From positions 1 to 64,000 of the forward strand of contig NZ_CYGY02000065.1 in NCBI RefSeq assembly GCF_900007165.1: DNA of 64,000 bases, read 5' to 3'. This stretch comes from Paraburkholderia piptadeniae (lineage in GTDB: Bacteria; Pseudomonadota; Gammaproteobacteria; Burkholderiales; Burkholderiaceae). The notes below the pieces were generated by a model that did no database searches, had not been told where the DNA came from, and saw only the letters and a program-made list of their open reading frames with translations. The translations under genes and the position numbers were made by a program. Each line of letters opens with the position of its first letter. Position 1 is the stretch's first letter. Shown here piece after piece: positions 27,055 through 35,217 of the stretch.

Positions 27055-28344
27055 ATGAATCGCGAGCCTGTCCTGCAGCACCCACTGGTCCAACGTCTCA
27101 TCGATGCCCGCAGCGTCACGGACGCCCTCTTCTCGGTCGTCAAACCCGAATACCTTTACGAGCGCCCGATCCGCGAACGTCATCGGATCGTGTTCTACAT
27201 CGGCCATCTCGAAGCCTTCGACCGCAATCTGTTCGACGAACGGATAACCGCACTGCCCGCCTTCGCGCCGGAACTCGACAAGCTGTTCGCGTTCGGCATC
27301 GATCCCGTCGATGGCGGCTTTCCCACCGATCAACCTTCCGACTGGCCTTCGATCGACCTCGTCAGCGGCTACGGGAACAAAGCGCGCGAGCAGATCGACG
27401 GCAAGCTCAAGACGTTCGAGTTTGGCCATGGCGATATGGCAACGGGTTCGCCCGCACAACTGCTGCATGTCGCGATCGAACATCGGTTGATGCATGCGGA
27501 AACGCTCGCGTACATGCTGCATCAGTTGCCGCTCGAGATGAAGGCCGCGCCCGCGCGCAGCATGCAGGGCTCGCAACAGCTGCGCAATGTCGAATCATCG
27601 CCGATGCTACGCGTGCCCGCTGGCGAGGCCGTGCTCGGCATGCTGAAAAAGGAAGGCCGGTTCGGTTGGGACAACGAATTCGGCGAGCAGCGCGTGCATG
27701 TCGATACGTTCGAGATCGACCGCTACATGGTGACGAACGCCCAGTACCGCGAATTCATCGATGCGGGCGGCTATCGCGATCGCGCTTTGTGGAGCGAAAA
27801 AGATTGGGCGTGGAAGGAGGCCGAGGACATCTCGCATCCCGCGACGTGGTCGCAAAACGGCGATGACGAATGGACGCTGCGCACGATGTTCGAGGACGTT
27901 GCGTTGCCGCACGATTGGCCCGTCTACGTGAGCCACGCTGAGGCGAGCGCGTACGCGCGCTGGACGGGCAAGACGCTCCCGACGGAAGCACAATGGCAGC
28001 GGGCGGCGCACGGCACGCCGCCCTCGGCTTCGGGCAACTTCGATTTCCGCAACTGGGACCCGCAAGCCGTCGATGCGTCGCCGGACAACGTCAGCGCGTT
28101 CGGTGTCGAAGGCCAGTATGGCAACGGATGGGAGTGGACGTCGTCACTATTCGAGCCGCTGCCGGGTTTCGATGCGTTTCCGTTCTATCCCGGCTATTCC
28201 GCCAATTTCTTCGACGGACAGCACTACGTGCTCAAAGGCGGCTCGGCCCGCACTGCGCAATGCATGGTGCGGCCTACTTTCCGCAACTGGTTTCAGCCGC
28301 GGTATCAGCATGTGTACGCCGGGTTCAGGTGCGTGCGGAACTGA
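27055..28344 (+). CDS. EgtB-like hercynylcysteine sulfoxide synthase
   Basis: Non-heme iron enzyme of the SUMF1/EgtB/PvdO family, 429 residues, the size of known EgtB. An N-terminal DinB-like domain carries the iron ligands H51 (YIGHLEAF) and H143/H147 (EHRLMHAE, the HxxxH pattern). The C-terminal FGE-sulfatase domain ends VLKGGSARTAQCMVRPTFRNW and YAGFRCVRN. EgtB joins cysteine or glutamylcysteine to hercynine with oxygen in ergothioneine synthesis. No egtD methyltransferase is nearby, so a related role (ovothiol- or selenoneine-type) stays open. The ATG follows aaggag at 27039. Confidence 0.85.
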   Translation: MNREPVLQHPLVQRLIDARSVTDALFSVVKPEYLYERPIRERHRIVFYIGHLEAFDRNLFDERITALPAFAPELDKLFAFGIDPVDGGFPTDQPSDWPSIDLVSGYGNKAREQIDGKLKTFEFGHGDMATGSPAQLLHVAIEHRLMHAETLAYMLHQLPLEMKAAPARSMQGSQQLRNVESSPMLRVPAGEAVLGMLKKEGRFGWDNEFGEQRVHVDTFEIDRYMVTNAQYREFIDAGGYRDRALWSEKDWAWKEAEDISHPATWSQNGDDEWTLRTMFEDVALPHDWPVYVSHAEASAYARWTGKTLPTEAQWQRAAHGTPPSASGNFDFRNWDPQAVDASPDNVSAFGVEGQYGNGWEWTSSLFEPLPGFDAFPFYPGYSANFFDGQHYVLKGGSARTAQCMVRPTFRNWFQPRYQHVYAGFRCVRN

Positions 28345-28349
28345 CTAAT

Positions 28350-28386
28350 AAAGCGGAAGTTGATGTCAGATTTTGACTTCCGCTTT
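28350..28386 (+). terminator. Terminator after the EgtB-like gene
   Basis: An 11-bp perfect stem (aaagcggaagt/acttccgcttt) with a 15-base loop begins six bases after the stop codon. It also marks the end of the ordinary-looking gene block: transposase remnants begin soon after. Confidence 0.7.
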
Positions 28387-28564
28387 AGTGCAAATTTCTT
28401 CAAAAATTGCTTTAATTTTTCAGAAAATGCCCTAACGCATCTTTGTGTCAACGTGATCTCGCACGAAATGAAACAGGCGAATTTCCTCTTCTGATCGAGC
28501 CACAACCTTGACACATTGAAAAACGCTTACGGTGGTAAATCGACGTCCTACGTAGGGCTGGCTG

Positions 28565-28656
28565 TACGTGGCGTTCGTGATCGACTTGTTCGCTCGTCAC
28601 ATCGTTGGCTGGCGCGTCAATTCGTTGACGACCACGGATTTCGTTCTGAATGCCCT
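28565..28656 (+). mobile_element. IS3-family orfB fragment
   Basis: About 30 codons of an IS3-type transposase core remain (YVAFVIDLFARHIVGW and TTDFVLNAL), including the Asp of the DDE triad. Both the upstream and downstream parts are missing. It abuts an IS6-type fragment lying on the other strand, so one element was probably cut by the other. It cannot encode an active protein. Confidence 0.85.
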
Positions 28657-28661
28657 TAGGG

Positions 28662-28917
28662 GATCTCGTAGCTTGATCGCCCGATGTTCCTGCTCAACCA
28701 CCAGACTACTGAGATACTTGGACTGGCGGTTCTCGATTGGTGTGTCGATTGCGCGATACAGGTATTTCCATTGGCCATTAACCTTGATGTAGATCTCGTC
28801 GACGCGCCAGCTCTTGCCAACGGGTCCGCCTGTGGCGGCGAAACGCTTTTTCCAGCACCGGCAGCAGCTTGATGATCCAACGATGCACATGGCCGGACAC
28901 CTTATTGCAACAGAACT
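28662..28917 (-). mobile_element. IS6-family transposase remnant
   Basis: Reading leftwards, pieces of an IS6/IS26-type transposase appear in different frames: VHRWIIKLLPVLEKAFRR, then a frameshift to VGKSWRVDEIYIKVNGQWKYLYRAID, then after an internal deletion KYLSSLVVEQEHRAIKLR. The N-terminus is gone. A sequence like an IS6 terminal repeat (rightmost end 28902-28917, GTTCTGTTGCAATAA on the minus strand) closes it. It is non-functional. Confidence 0.85.
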
Positions 28918-28996
28918 AAGACACCCGCCCAGCAGTTCTACGCGTTAGACATCTCAGTAGTTCTAGTCATATCAGGCTTTTTTCAACTACCAATTG

Positions 28997-29012
28997 TTAT
29001 TGCGACAGAACC
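28997..29012. repeat. IS6-like terminal inverted repeat, right end
   Basis: On the minus strand this reads GGTTCTGTCGCAATAA, like the outer end of IS6-family elements. It is a second right-hand end lying 96 bases beyond the one at 28902-28917, suggesting two successive insertions. Confidence 0.6.
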
Positions 29013-29066
29013 GGAATGATCGGCATCCAGCACGTTATAGGGCTGTAACGTGGAAACAACATAAAA

Positions 29067-29090
29067 AATGGCCTCTACATAGAGGCCATT
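29067..29090 (-). terminator. Terminator of the 29-kb DoxX-like module
   Basis: A perfect 10-bp stem (aatggcctct/agaggccatt) with a four-base loop; on the minus strand it is followed by a U-rich tail (from the plus-strand aaaaaa at 29063-29068). It lies 60 bases past the small partner gene. Confidence 0.85.
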
Positions 29091-29149
29091 CCATTTTTGA
29101 AACATCGATTCAAAACCTGAATCGTTTCATATAAAAGCGCATCCAGCAG

Positions 29150-29326
29150 CTATCGCCTCATCGCAGCGGCCCGAAGCATTGCTGATAACGTAATTAGCCC
29201 TGCACCCAATGGGGGCCCATAGTCATAAAAACGCAAATGCCGCGCGAAGAAAATTGTGGAAGTTGAAATTACTATCAATACTACAGCTGCAATGATGGAA
29301 AAAACCAACAGAAAATCCTTATTCAC
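29150..29326 (-). CDS. Small two-helix partner of DoxX-like protein (GTG start)
   Basis: A 58-residue membrane protein read from GTG at 29326 to TAG at 29150. It starts MNKDFLLVFSIIAAVVLIVIS (first helix), then FYDYGPPLGAGLI before a shorter second hydrophobic segment and a basic end (RAAAMRR). The middle DY-P-L-G pattern and the size match the 62- and 64-residue partners at 44748 and 45606. The GTG overlaps the stop of the DoxX-like gene (GTGA), so the two are coupled. It is more diverged than the other two partners and has lost their STGxGxT segment. Confidence 0.7.
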   Translation of the reverse strand: MNKDFLLVFSIIAAVVLIVISTSTIFFARHLRFYDYGPPLGAGLITLSAMLRAAAMRR

Positions 29327-29796
29327 GAATTACTCCTTGCGTCGAAATTTCCCCGCTTCCGCATTCCATCCCAAAACCAAAAAGGTTCTGCTTTGGCGCG
29401 ACAAAAATTTGCATAGTACCCTCCGTACGCTAGCAACAGTCCTCCATTCAATAGCAACTCTTGAAAGCCGGTGAACAGTTCGCGCGGATCTGGCGAAACG
29501 AAAAGGTTGAGGAAGACAATGGTGACGCTGATGCCAGCCATTATGATCAATGCCAGCGGCACCCCGATGTTTAGCAGCAGCATAGACCCAAGTACAACTT
29601 CCAAATATTTGATCATTTGGTAGAAGCCGATGTCCGCCATAGCCCCTATGTAGGCGCCCACTTTTCCTGCGTGGCTGAAATCCGGTACGTATCTGAAAAT
29701 CACGAAATTTAGCCCGGAAGAGAGATAGTGGAAAGCGAAATATAGCCTCATCCACATGACGACGAACTTCCAAGGTGATTCATTTGCTATTTTCAT
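29323..29796 (-). CDS. DoxX-like membrane protein (copy 1)
   Basis: A 157-residue, four-helix inner-membrane protein. It shares with the copies at 44949 and 45797 the start ANESPWKF, WxRLYF, an SG pair, a VP motif, KYLE, N near the third helix, PRELFTGFQELLLNG and AYGGYY. The fold resembles the DoxX/DoxD group, whose DoxD member forms thiosulfate:quinone oxidoreductase with a small DoxA subunit. The small partner overlaps its 3' end. It sits apart from the catabolic operon, between transposon remnants, and may have been copied from it. Confidence 0.75.
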   Translation of the reverse strand: MKIANESPWKFVVMWMRLYFAFHYLSSGLNFVIFRYVPDFSHAGKVGAYIGAMADIGFYQMIKYLEVVLGSMLLLNIGVPLALIIMAGISVTIVFLNLFVSPDPRELFTGFQELLLNGGLLLAYGGYYANFCRAKAEPFWFWDGMRKRGNFDARSNS

Positions 29797-29920
29797 CGCA
29801 TTTTATCCTTTCTTTGCGGATTATAAATTCTGCTATCGGCCTTTTACTCACGCTAACGACGGTCCGTTCCATATACGTCCACGCGTACCGTGGAGCCACG
29901 CATCGGCGCACGCGATGTTC

Positions 29921-29953
29921 TCAGGAGAGAGACTCCCCTTGATCATTCGACAT
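29921..29953 (-). pseudogene. Remnant of SnoaL-like gene 5' end
   Basis: Ten codons (MSNDQGESLS, then a stop) match the start of the SnoaL-like protein encoded at 41028 (MSNNQGVLSS), with the same aaggaggcagg ribosome site. In another frame further on, NIACADAWLHGTRGRIW resembles its next residues. The rest of that gene is missing, so the DoxX-like gene now follows directly. Confidence 0.7.
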
Positions 29954-30075
29954 CCTGCCTCCTTAAACGGCATTGCGAAGAGTGAAACGCGTAGCCTTGT
30001 GATGCCATTGTTTTTGTATTCAATTTAGACTACTTAATAGTATGGTTTGTAACATCGTTTTGTAAATGCCGGGGA
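29954..30075 (-). promoter_or_regulatory. Promoter duplicated from the 41-kb locus
   Basis: The sequence aligns over about 120 bases with the region upstream of 41028: the aaggaggcagg site, gtttcactcttc, ctaaattgaatacaaa and the ggggtttcccc end. A likely -35 (ttacaa) and -10 (tctaaa) are 17 bases apart, and a palindrome actacttaatagt (30029-30041) lies between them, as at 41111-41128. Its position suggests a repressor site. Confidence 0.6.
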
Positions 30076-30346
30076 AACCCCCAATAGGAAGATCGATCAC
30101 CTCCGCGCGGTGGCCTGCCCTCGCCGACTGGTCCGGATAAACGTCTCCGCACTCGGTGTCGGCATCACCACGCGTTTCCAAGCGTCGCTGCTGCAGCAGA
30201 AAAGCCCGCATCTCGCGGGGTTTTTTCGATGCCGAATCCGAGCGTGGCCCTTGATGTGATCCTGACTTGCGTTCGCTGGTATGTGGCCTAGCCGTCAGCC
30301 TGACTCCGTGAAGTAGTAACGTCGCAGTAACAGAGTCTTCATCGAT

Positions 30347-30378
30347 AAAAAAAGCCATCCCTCATCGATGGCTTTTTT
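30347..30378 (-). terminator. Terminator of chemoreceptor gene
   Basis: Stem agccatc/gatggct (30353-30373) is flanked by seven A on the left and six T on the right, so it can work in both directions. It lies 19 bases past the chemoreceptor stop on the minus strand. Confidence 0.8.
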
Positions 30379-30396
30379 GTGCTTGAAGACTGTGAT

Positions 30397-31962
30397 TTAA
30401 ATGGTGCGGGCGATCTTGAAGTTGGTAACCAATGCCTGTAAGCGTTCTGCTTCTGCATGAACGCCACGGGCTGCAGCAGCGGCCTCTTCGACCAAGGCTG
30501 CGTTGTGCTGGGTCACCGTATCGATTTCGCCGATCGCCTTGTTTATCTCCATGATGCCCCGGTGGCCGTCATCGGATGCATGAGTGATCTCCTCCATCAG
30601 GGTCGATACGTGTGCGAACTCACTCACCACCTCGTTGATTTTGGACCCAGCATCGTTCACCAGCTGAGATCCTTGGTCAACGCGGGTGACCGAATTGCTG
30701 ACCAATTCCTTGATTTCTTTGGCGGCCGATGCCGAGCGTTGAGCCAGCGTGCGGACCTCTTGGGCGACGACGGCGAAGCCACGACCTTCGTTGCCAGCAC
30801 GTGCAGCTTCAACCGCCGCGTTAAGCGCCAAGATATTGGTCTGAAAGGCGATACCCTCGATAGTCGCAATGATGTCGGCGACTTTCCTGGATTGATCGGC
30901 AATGCCTGTCATGGTGGTCACGACCTCTTTCATGACCTCTCCACCGCCGTTTGCCAAATCGGACGTAGTCTGCGCGAGTTTGAGGCCCTGTCTGGCATTC
31001 GTCGCGTTGTTCTGCACGGTCGCCGTCAACTGCTGAATCGAAGCTACCGTCTGTTCGAGAGACGCCGCCTGTTCCTCGGTGCGCTGGCTCAGATTCTCGT
31101 TACCTGCCGCGATTTCGGATGCGCCGGTCAATACGGCCTCACTACCGGACCGGACCTGCTTTACGATATCCACGAGACTCTCATTCATGCGGCGAAGCGC
31201 ACGCATCAATTGGCCGAGTTCAGTATCGGAATGTACCCTGACTTGTGACGTCAAATCCCCCGACGCAACTGCCTCGGCGATTTTTACGGCGTCATTTAAC
31301 GGGAAGACGATTGACGTGGCAACCGTGTTGCAGACATATACCGTCGCAATGATAGCGATACATATTACGGTGAATGTCAGCATGAGGGCCATATCATAGT
31401 CATGAATGGCCTTTTCCGCAGACTGATCTGCCTGTTTCTGAATGAAGTCCATGTGGGCGGTGAGCGTGTTCTCCGTGGACTTGAAAACAGCAAAGATCCT
31501 GGTGTTGGCGAGCGCCTGCTCGGTAGCAAAATCTGGATTATCAGACATTGCAAGAGTGTAGAGTTCTTTGTTGATCACCGCGTACTCGGCAATTGCTTTC
31601 TTATCGTTCTCGAAATACTGACGATCCTCGCCCGGCAGCGCGTTCTTCTCATAGCGATTGACACCCTTTCTCAGCTGATCCAAGGCTTGGACCCGGATCG
31701 CAGCATTGGTATCTTTGGCTTGTTTGGAATCAGACAAGACCAGACCCAGCGTGGCGCGACGATCCGTACTGAGGGCCAGACGAAGATCAGCAATCGTTTT
31801 GATTGACTCCATCCAATTCTGTTTGATGTCCAGTAGATGTGATTCAATCCGATGCGCTTGGAACAGAGCAACTCCCGCGGCACTACACAGCAGCAGGATA
31901 ACGATTGCGAAGCTAACAAACAGCCGGTTGCGTACTTTGAGATTGCGAAGAAGCCGTAGCAT
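30397..31962 (-). CDS. Methyl-accepting chemotaxis protein
   Basis: A 521-residue transmembrane chemoreceptor. A first helix (about residues 13-33) precedes a four-helix-bundle periplasmic sensor, then a second helix (about 188-212), a HAMP linker (PLNDAVKIAEAVASGDL) and the cytoplasmic signalling coil with the invariant hairpin tip IEGIAFQTNILALNAAVEAARAGNEGRGFAVVA. It lacks a C-terminal NWETF-type pentapeptide for CheR/CheB tethering. The ATG at 31962 is chosen from the family start; the ribosome site is weak. It may sense an aromatic substrate of the locus, but that is inference. Confidence 0.93.
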   Translation of the reverse strand: MLRLLRNLKVRNRLFVSFAIVILLLCSAAGVALFQAHRIESHLLDIKQNWMESIKTIADLRLALSTDRRATLGLVLSDSKQAKDTNAAIRVQALDQLRKGVNRYEKNALPGEDRQYFENDKKAIAEYAVINKELYTLAMSDNPDFATEQALANTRIFAVFKSTENTLTAHMDFIQKQADQSAEKAIHDYDMALMLTFTVICIAIIATVYVCNTVATSIVFPLNDAVKIAEAVASGDLTSQVRVHSDTELGQLMRALRRMNESLVDIVKQVRSGSEAVLTGASEIAAGNENLSQRTEEQAASLEQTVASIQQLTATVQNNATNARQGLKLAQTTSDLANGGGEVMKEVVTTMTGIADQSRKVADIIATIEGIAFQTNILALNAAVEAARAGNEGRGFAVVAQEVRTLAQRSASAAKEIKELVSNSVTRVDQGSQLVNDAGSKINEVVSEFAHVSTLMEEITHASDDGHRGIMEINKAIGEIDTVTQHNAALVEEAAAAARGVHAEAERLQALVTNFKIARTI

Positions 31963-32559
31963 GTTTTTTTGTCTAGATTGATTGTATAACCTTGGATTTC
32001 GGCATGAACCCTTTAAGTGTGGATAGGGGGCAAGCATGATTGTGGAATCTGATCTTATGTGTTAGTGCCAGACCTCGCGAGATCTATCGATGCCTAAGGC
32101 AATGCTGATCAGGTCCATCACAGAACGACTGGTTCTGTCGCGATAGCGATTTCAGGTTAAGCAATGCCAGATATGACCAGGACTACTTATGCTCTCAACG
32201 TATAGAACTACTCCACGGGAGTTTGTCGGGCGCCGTTGTCTTTCATCTGCCCCGTGGCGATCATATGAGTCACCAGCATGGGCCGCGTCGCCCGAGCGCG
32301 ACGCAGCACGGGGAGCCGAGGATGGCCGCCGTGCCCGGCTTTCCCGGCCCGTGGCTGCAGCGTCCGAATAGCGGCGTCGACTGAGCGAAAGTCGTGCATG
32401 GCGAGCAGTGCGTGCGCCTGTTCCAACCGTTGCGCGCGGCCGCGACGATCATCGGACTCACGCGCGCGAAGGCGATCGTCGATAAGGGCGAAGGGAAGGG
32501 CCGCGCAGGATTAGATAATGCGCCGGCAACGTTTTAGTGCGAAGGACGAGCGGTGTCGT
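31963..32559. other. Non-coding or degraded stretch
   Basis: Nearly 600 bases without a recognisable gene. It holds the chemoreceptor promoter area and an IS6-type end at 32131-32145. The part from about 32260 to 32520 is GC-rich and looks like old coding sequence in several frames (for example an EQAHALLAMHDF stretch on the minus strand), but I cannot identify it. Confidence 0.5.
32131..32145. repeat. IS6-like terminal inverted repeat, left end
   Basis: ggttctgtcgcgata matches the minus-strand copy at 28997-29012 in 13 of 15 positions and lies in the opposite orientation. The 29013-32130 segment is thus framed by two IS6-type ends, as in a composite transposon, although no transposase remains on this side. 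Confidence 0.55.
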
Positions 32560-33098
32560 TCACGCCGGTGCGCCAATGGCGCTGGAGGAACTCGGGCTGC
32601 CCCTCAGAGCAACTGCCGAGACATCGGCTGGCCCATGAGTCGCGGAATTAACAAGTAAGCGCTTGAGCAGCACAATGAAAATATCCGCTTCGTCCTCAGT
32701 TAAGAGGCTAATCAATTTTTTGTCAGTCGCCCCGAAAAGGCTGTAATTTTCGCCACCATGGCCACTCCGCTTCCCGTAAGCTGAACACACAAGCAGCGAC
32801 AGTCGTTTGGATGCCGAGATCTCGTCACAATTCCAGCGTCCATGAGACGCCGAGTGAGTCTGGATAGCGACCCCATATCGCAATTCAGCCGGCGGGCGAG
32901 CTGAACCTGCGTCATGAATTGCCGCCCAGCGAGGCATGCGACGACCTTAGCTTGTGCAAAGGAAATCCCAAGCGATGACTTCAAATGTCGATCAGCAGAC
33001 TCGGAGATCGCCTTGTCGATTTCAATCAAACGGGTTAGCCAATTTAAAGCTGGAGCTTCATCTACATGGCTTAGGGGTAGGTCCTCCTCGCTCTTCAT
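32560..33098 (-). pseudogene. MarR-family regulator, frameshifted
   Basis: Residues 1-122 form an intact MarR winged helix (GISFAQAKVVACLAGRQFMTQVQLARRLNCDMGSLSRLTRRLMDAGIVTR). The frame then stops at 32712, but the neighbouring frame continues as a fitting C-terminal dimerisation helix (ATDKKLISLLTEDEADIFIVLLKRLL) to 32560. A one-base slip in the cttttcgggg or aaaaaa run near 32720-32745 explains it. It may be a true pseudogene, a sequencing error or a still DNA-binding truncated protein. A palindromic operator candidate lies upstream. Confidence 0.75.
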
Positions 33099-33289
33099 AT
33101 CCGCTGCTCCTTCAAATGTGATCGGAACCAGTAGTTGGGTTTGCGCCTATACGTCCGGACACCACCTCCTACTATGTATGGTTGATCATTCGGTCCTGCG
33201 CCGCTACCACATGCCCGGCGCACTGCGCTGAATTGCTCTCGGCTTGCGGGTTGAACGTTGCCGACGTCACTTGACTTCATTATATAATT

Positions 33290-33311
33290 CCAAATTGTAT
33301 ACTATAATTGG
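33290..33311. promoter_or_regulatory. Palindromic operator candidate upstream of marR
   Basis: A 22-bp imperfect palindrome, ccaaattg-tatac-tataattgg, AT-rich and centred on GTATAC, about 190 bases before the MarR start codon. Size and symmetry fit MarR operators, which commonly give autoregulation. Confidence 0.45.
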
Positions 33312-33386
33312 GATTGGCAAAGAGGACCTCGTGGCACTTTCTGAGCTTGATGGGGGTGACTTTGCTACTGTATACCCGTGAAGACC

Positions 33387-33423
33387 ACGGCAGCGATGAC
33401 GAAAACATGCTCATCGCTGCCGT
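33387..33423 (-). terminator. Hairpin downstream of broken porin
   Basis: A perfect 13-bp stem (acggcagcgatga/tcatcgctgccgt) with an 11-base loop lies 14 bases past the porin stop. Bases 33424-33427 give a short T run only on the plus strand, so on the minus strand it would be a U-poor hairpin. Confidence 0.6.
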
Positions 33424-33437
33424 TTCTCAATGAAGCA

Positions 33438-34620
33438 TTAGAATCGATGCATCATGCCAAGCTGGAAGACTGACTGGATATTGCCGCTTGCTACGATGTT
33501 CCCGGTTTCTGCGGCGTATGCGCCATTGGTGCGTCGATATACGCCAGCGGCATAGACCGAGGTGCGTCTCGACAACTTGTACGTCAACTGCAATGCGGCC
33601 CGGTTGATCACTACGTTCTTCAGCAACTCGTTACCATTTTCGTAGGTATAGGCGCCGCCGAGGTTCCAGGCCGGTGAGAAGTCGTACCCGACGCCACTTG
33701 CTAGCGCGGAAATCTTGGCACCCGTATGGGTGTTGCGCGCCTCGCTGTATATGCCCGAGACGGTGAAATGGGCGTACTTCGTCCTTGCGCCCGCGAGCAG
33801 GTTGGTGATGCCACTATGTCCGTTGTTGACCGGCGCATAGTTCTGCTCAGTGTAAACAACAGCAGCACGCGTTTCCCCATTCCGGAAGTTGATCGCAGCG
33901 CTTTTTCCGGCCCCGTTGTCGAAGTCTCCCGCTGTGCCGCCGAGGCTATACATCACGCCAACCGACAGCCCTGCAAGCTCGTCCGAGACGACCTTGATGA
34001 CATTCGACATCCGTTTGCCGCCGACACGATCCCAGTTGGTGGCCGCTAATCCTGTAATCTGGCCGTTCGTTGTGACAGGTGCGAACGGCCCGCCTGCGAC
34101 GGCACCAGCAATCTGAGCTAAACCTGAAACGCCGAGCAGGTCGGCACTGAAGCTACCGGTCCGGAAGTTGAGCATACCGCCAGTGATGCCCGTCGCGGGA
34201 TCGATACCGCCGAGCAGGTAATAGTCGAAGGCGAAGAGTCATTCTGCGGTCCTAGGCGGAAGCTGCCAATCCTTGCTTGACTGAGCCCGACCCACGACGA
34301 CTTCTCGAACATCGCGCCGCGCGACTGCGGATCAAGCCCCTGTGCTCAGGCTGATCATCGAGTCGAGGCTGAAGTTGGTGCGCAGGCCCCGCCATGTCCT
34401 CGCTCCCGCGGAAGAAGAACTTGGTCGGAAAGATGGCGGAATCCTGCATTTGAAACAAACGTGCCCCACCTGAATCACGATAGGTAGCGACACCTTCGTC
34501 AAGGAATCCTCCAAACATGAGCTACTTTGCGCATGCGCGACCGTAATGCTCATGCAAACTGATGCGCATGCCAACGGCACCCTGGCCCATCGGTGTTTTC
34601 TCCCGGCCACTTGTGATTCA
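33438..34620 (-). pseudogene. Gram-negative porin pseudogene
   Basis: The pieces of a Burkholderia-type trimeric porin appear in order but in shifting frames: a signal peptide (ACASVCMSITVAHAQSS), then GFLDEGVATYRDSGGARLFQMQDSA with FFRGSEDM, then LRTNFSLDSMISLSTG, FEKSSWVGLSQARIGSFRLG and finally an intact C-terminal two-thirds ending LGMMHRF. At least three frameshifts or small deletions lie between 34180 and 34540. The terminal Phe needed for outer-membrane assembly remains. An intact porin gene occurs at 43173. Confidence 0.85.
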
Positions 34621-34726
34621 TACATTTTCCTGATTGTTATATGTGATCTCTGAAACCGACTGCTGGTGAGTTTGAAAACACGAGTACGTGTATTTGTTAC
34701 GCTGGTCCGTTTTCCTCCTGAAGAAG

Positions 34727-35071
34727 CTAAGCATCCAATGCGGCGTCGAGATTCCAGTTGGACACCCAAAGCAACTCGTGAATCGCGCGCGGCTGGTCCA
34801 GTGCCAGCTGTCCGGAGGCACCGGTGGAATAGAGAAGGGGGCCGATCTCGGCCTGACGAACGACCGGGCTCACCACGTTAGCGATGAAGATGTTATGCGA
34901 GCCGGTTTCCATGACTTGCCCAATCTGGCATTCAAACGTTGTGAGGGCGTTGGCGAGGACCGGCAGGCCGGTCTCGCCCACCTTGCCAGTCGCCCTTCGC
35001 GAACTTCTCCTCCAGCGCGAATGGACCGGCGAATCGATTGGCCAGATCGAGCGCTGCCCACGGCAATACAA
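34727..35071 (-). pseudogene. Flavin reductase-domain pseudogene
   Basis: Fragments of a flavin-reductase-like protein are spread over two frames: ANRFAGPFALEEKFAKGDWQ, then after a shift LPVLANALTTFECQIGQVMETGSHNIFIANV (the conserved Cys and Gly-Ser/Asp-His region). The N-terminal FMN-binding part is absent. Such reductases usually feed two-component monooxygenases like the one at 56369, so its loss is notable. No ribosome site or usable start is seen. Confidence 0.7.
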
Positions 35072-35141
35072 TTACCGTGAACCGCGTGGCCGCCCTCGTT
35101 CTGTTTGGCGTGAAACGCTAGTGACGACCGCCCCTAAAGAA

Positions 35142-35176
35142 AAGCCTCTTAGCCGTCATGGCTCAGGGGCTTTTTT
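35142..35176 (+). terminator. Orphan terminator before the Bug gene
   Basis: A 13-bp stem (one G-U pair, one mismatch), aagcctcttagcc/ggctcaggggctt, ends in a run of six T. No rightward gene now lies before it, so it is probably left from a deleted gene or insulates the next one. Confidence 0.7.
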
Positions 35177-35217
35177 CCGTCTGTACTCGCCCTCACGCAG
35201 CATCGTACGCGTTTGCC

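Larger units (their letters stand above)
29797..30346. other. Leader region of the 29-kb module
   Basis: No intact gene. It contains the ribosome site of the DoxX-like gene (aaaggat), the remnant of a SnoaL-like gene start (29921-29953), a promoter duplicated from 41 kb (29954-30075) and otherwise unassigned sequence up to the chemoreceptor terminator. Confidence 0.6.

Noticed and set aside
32208..32461. A GC-rich leftward frame with EQAHALLAMHDF
   Set aside because: Could be old coding sequence, but I could not match it to a family and competing frames are equally open.
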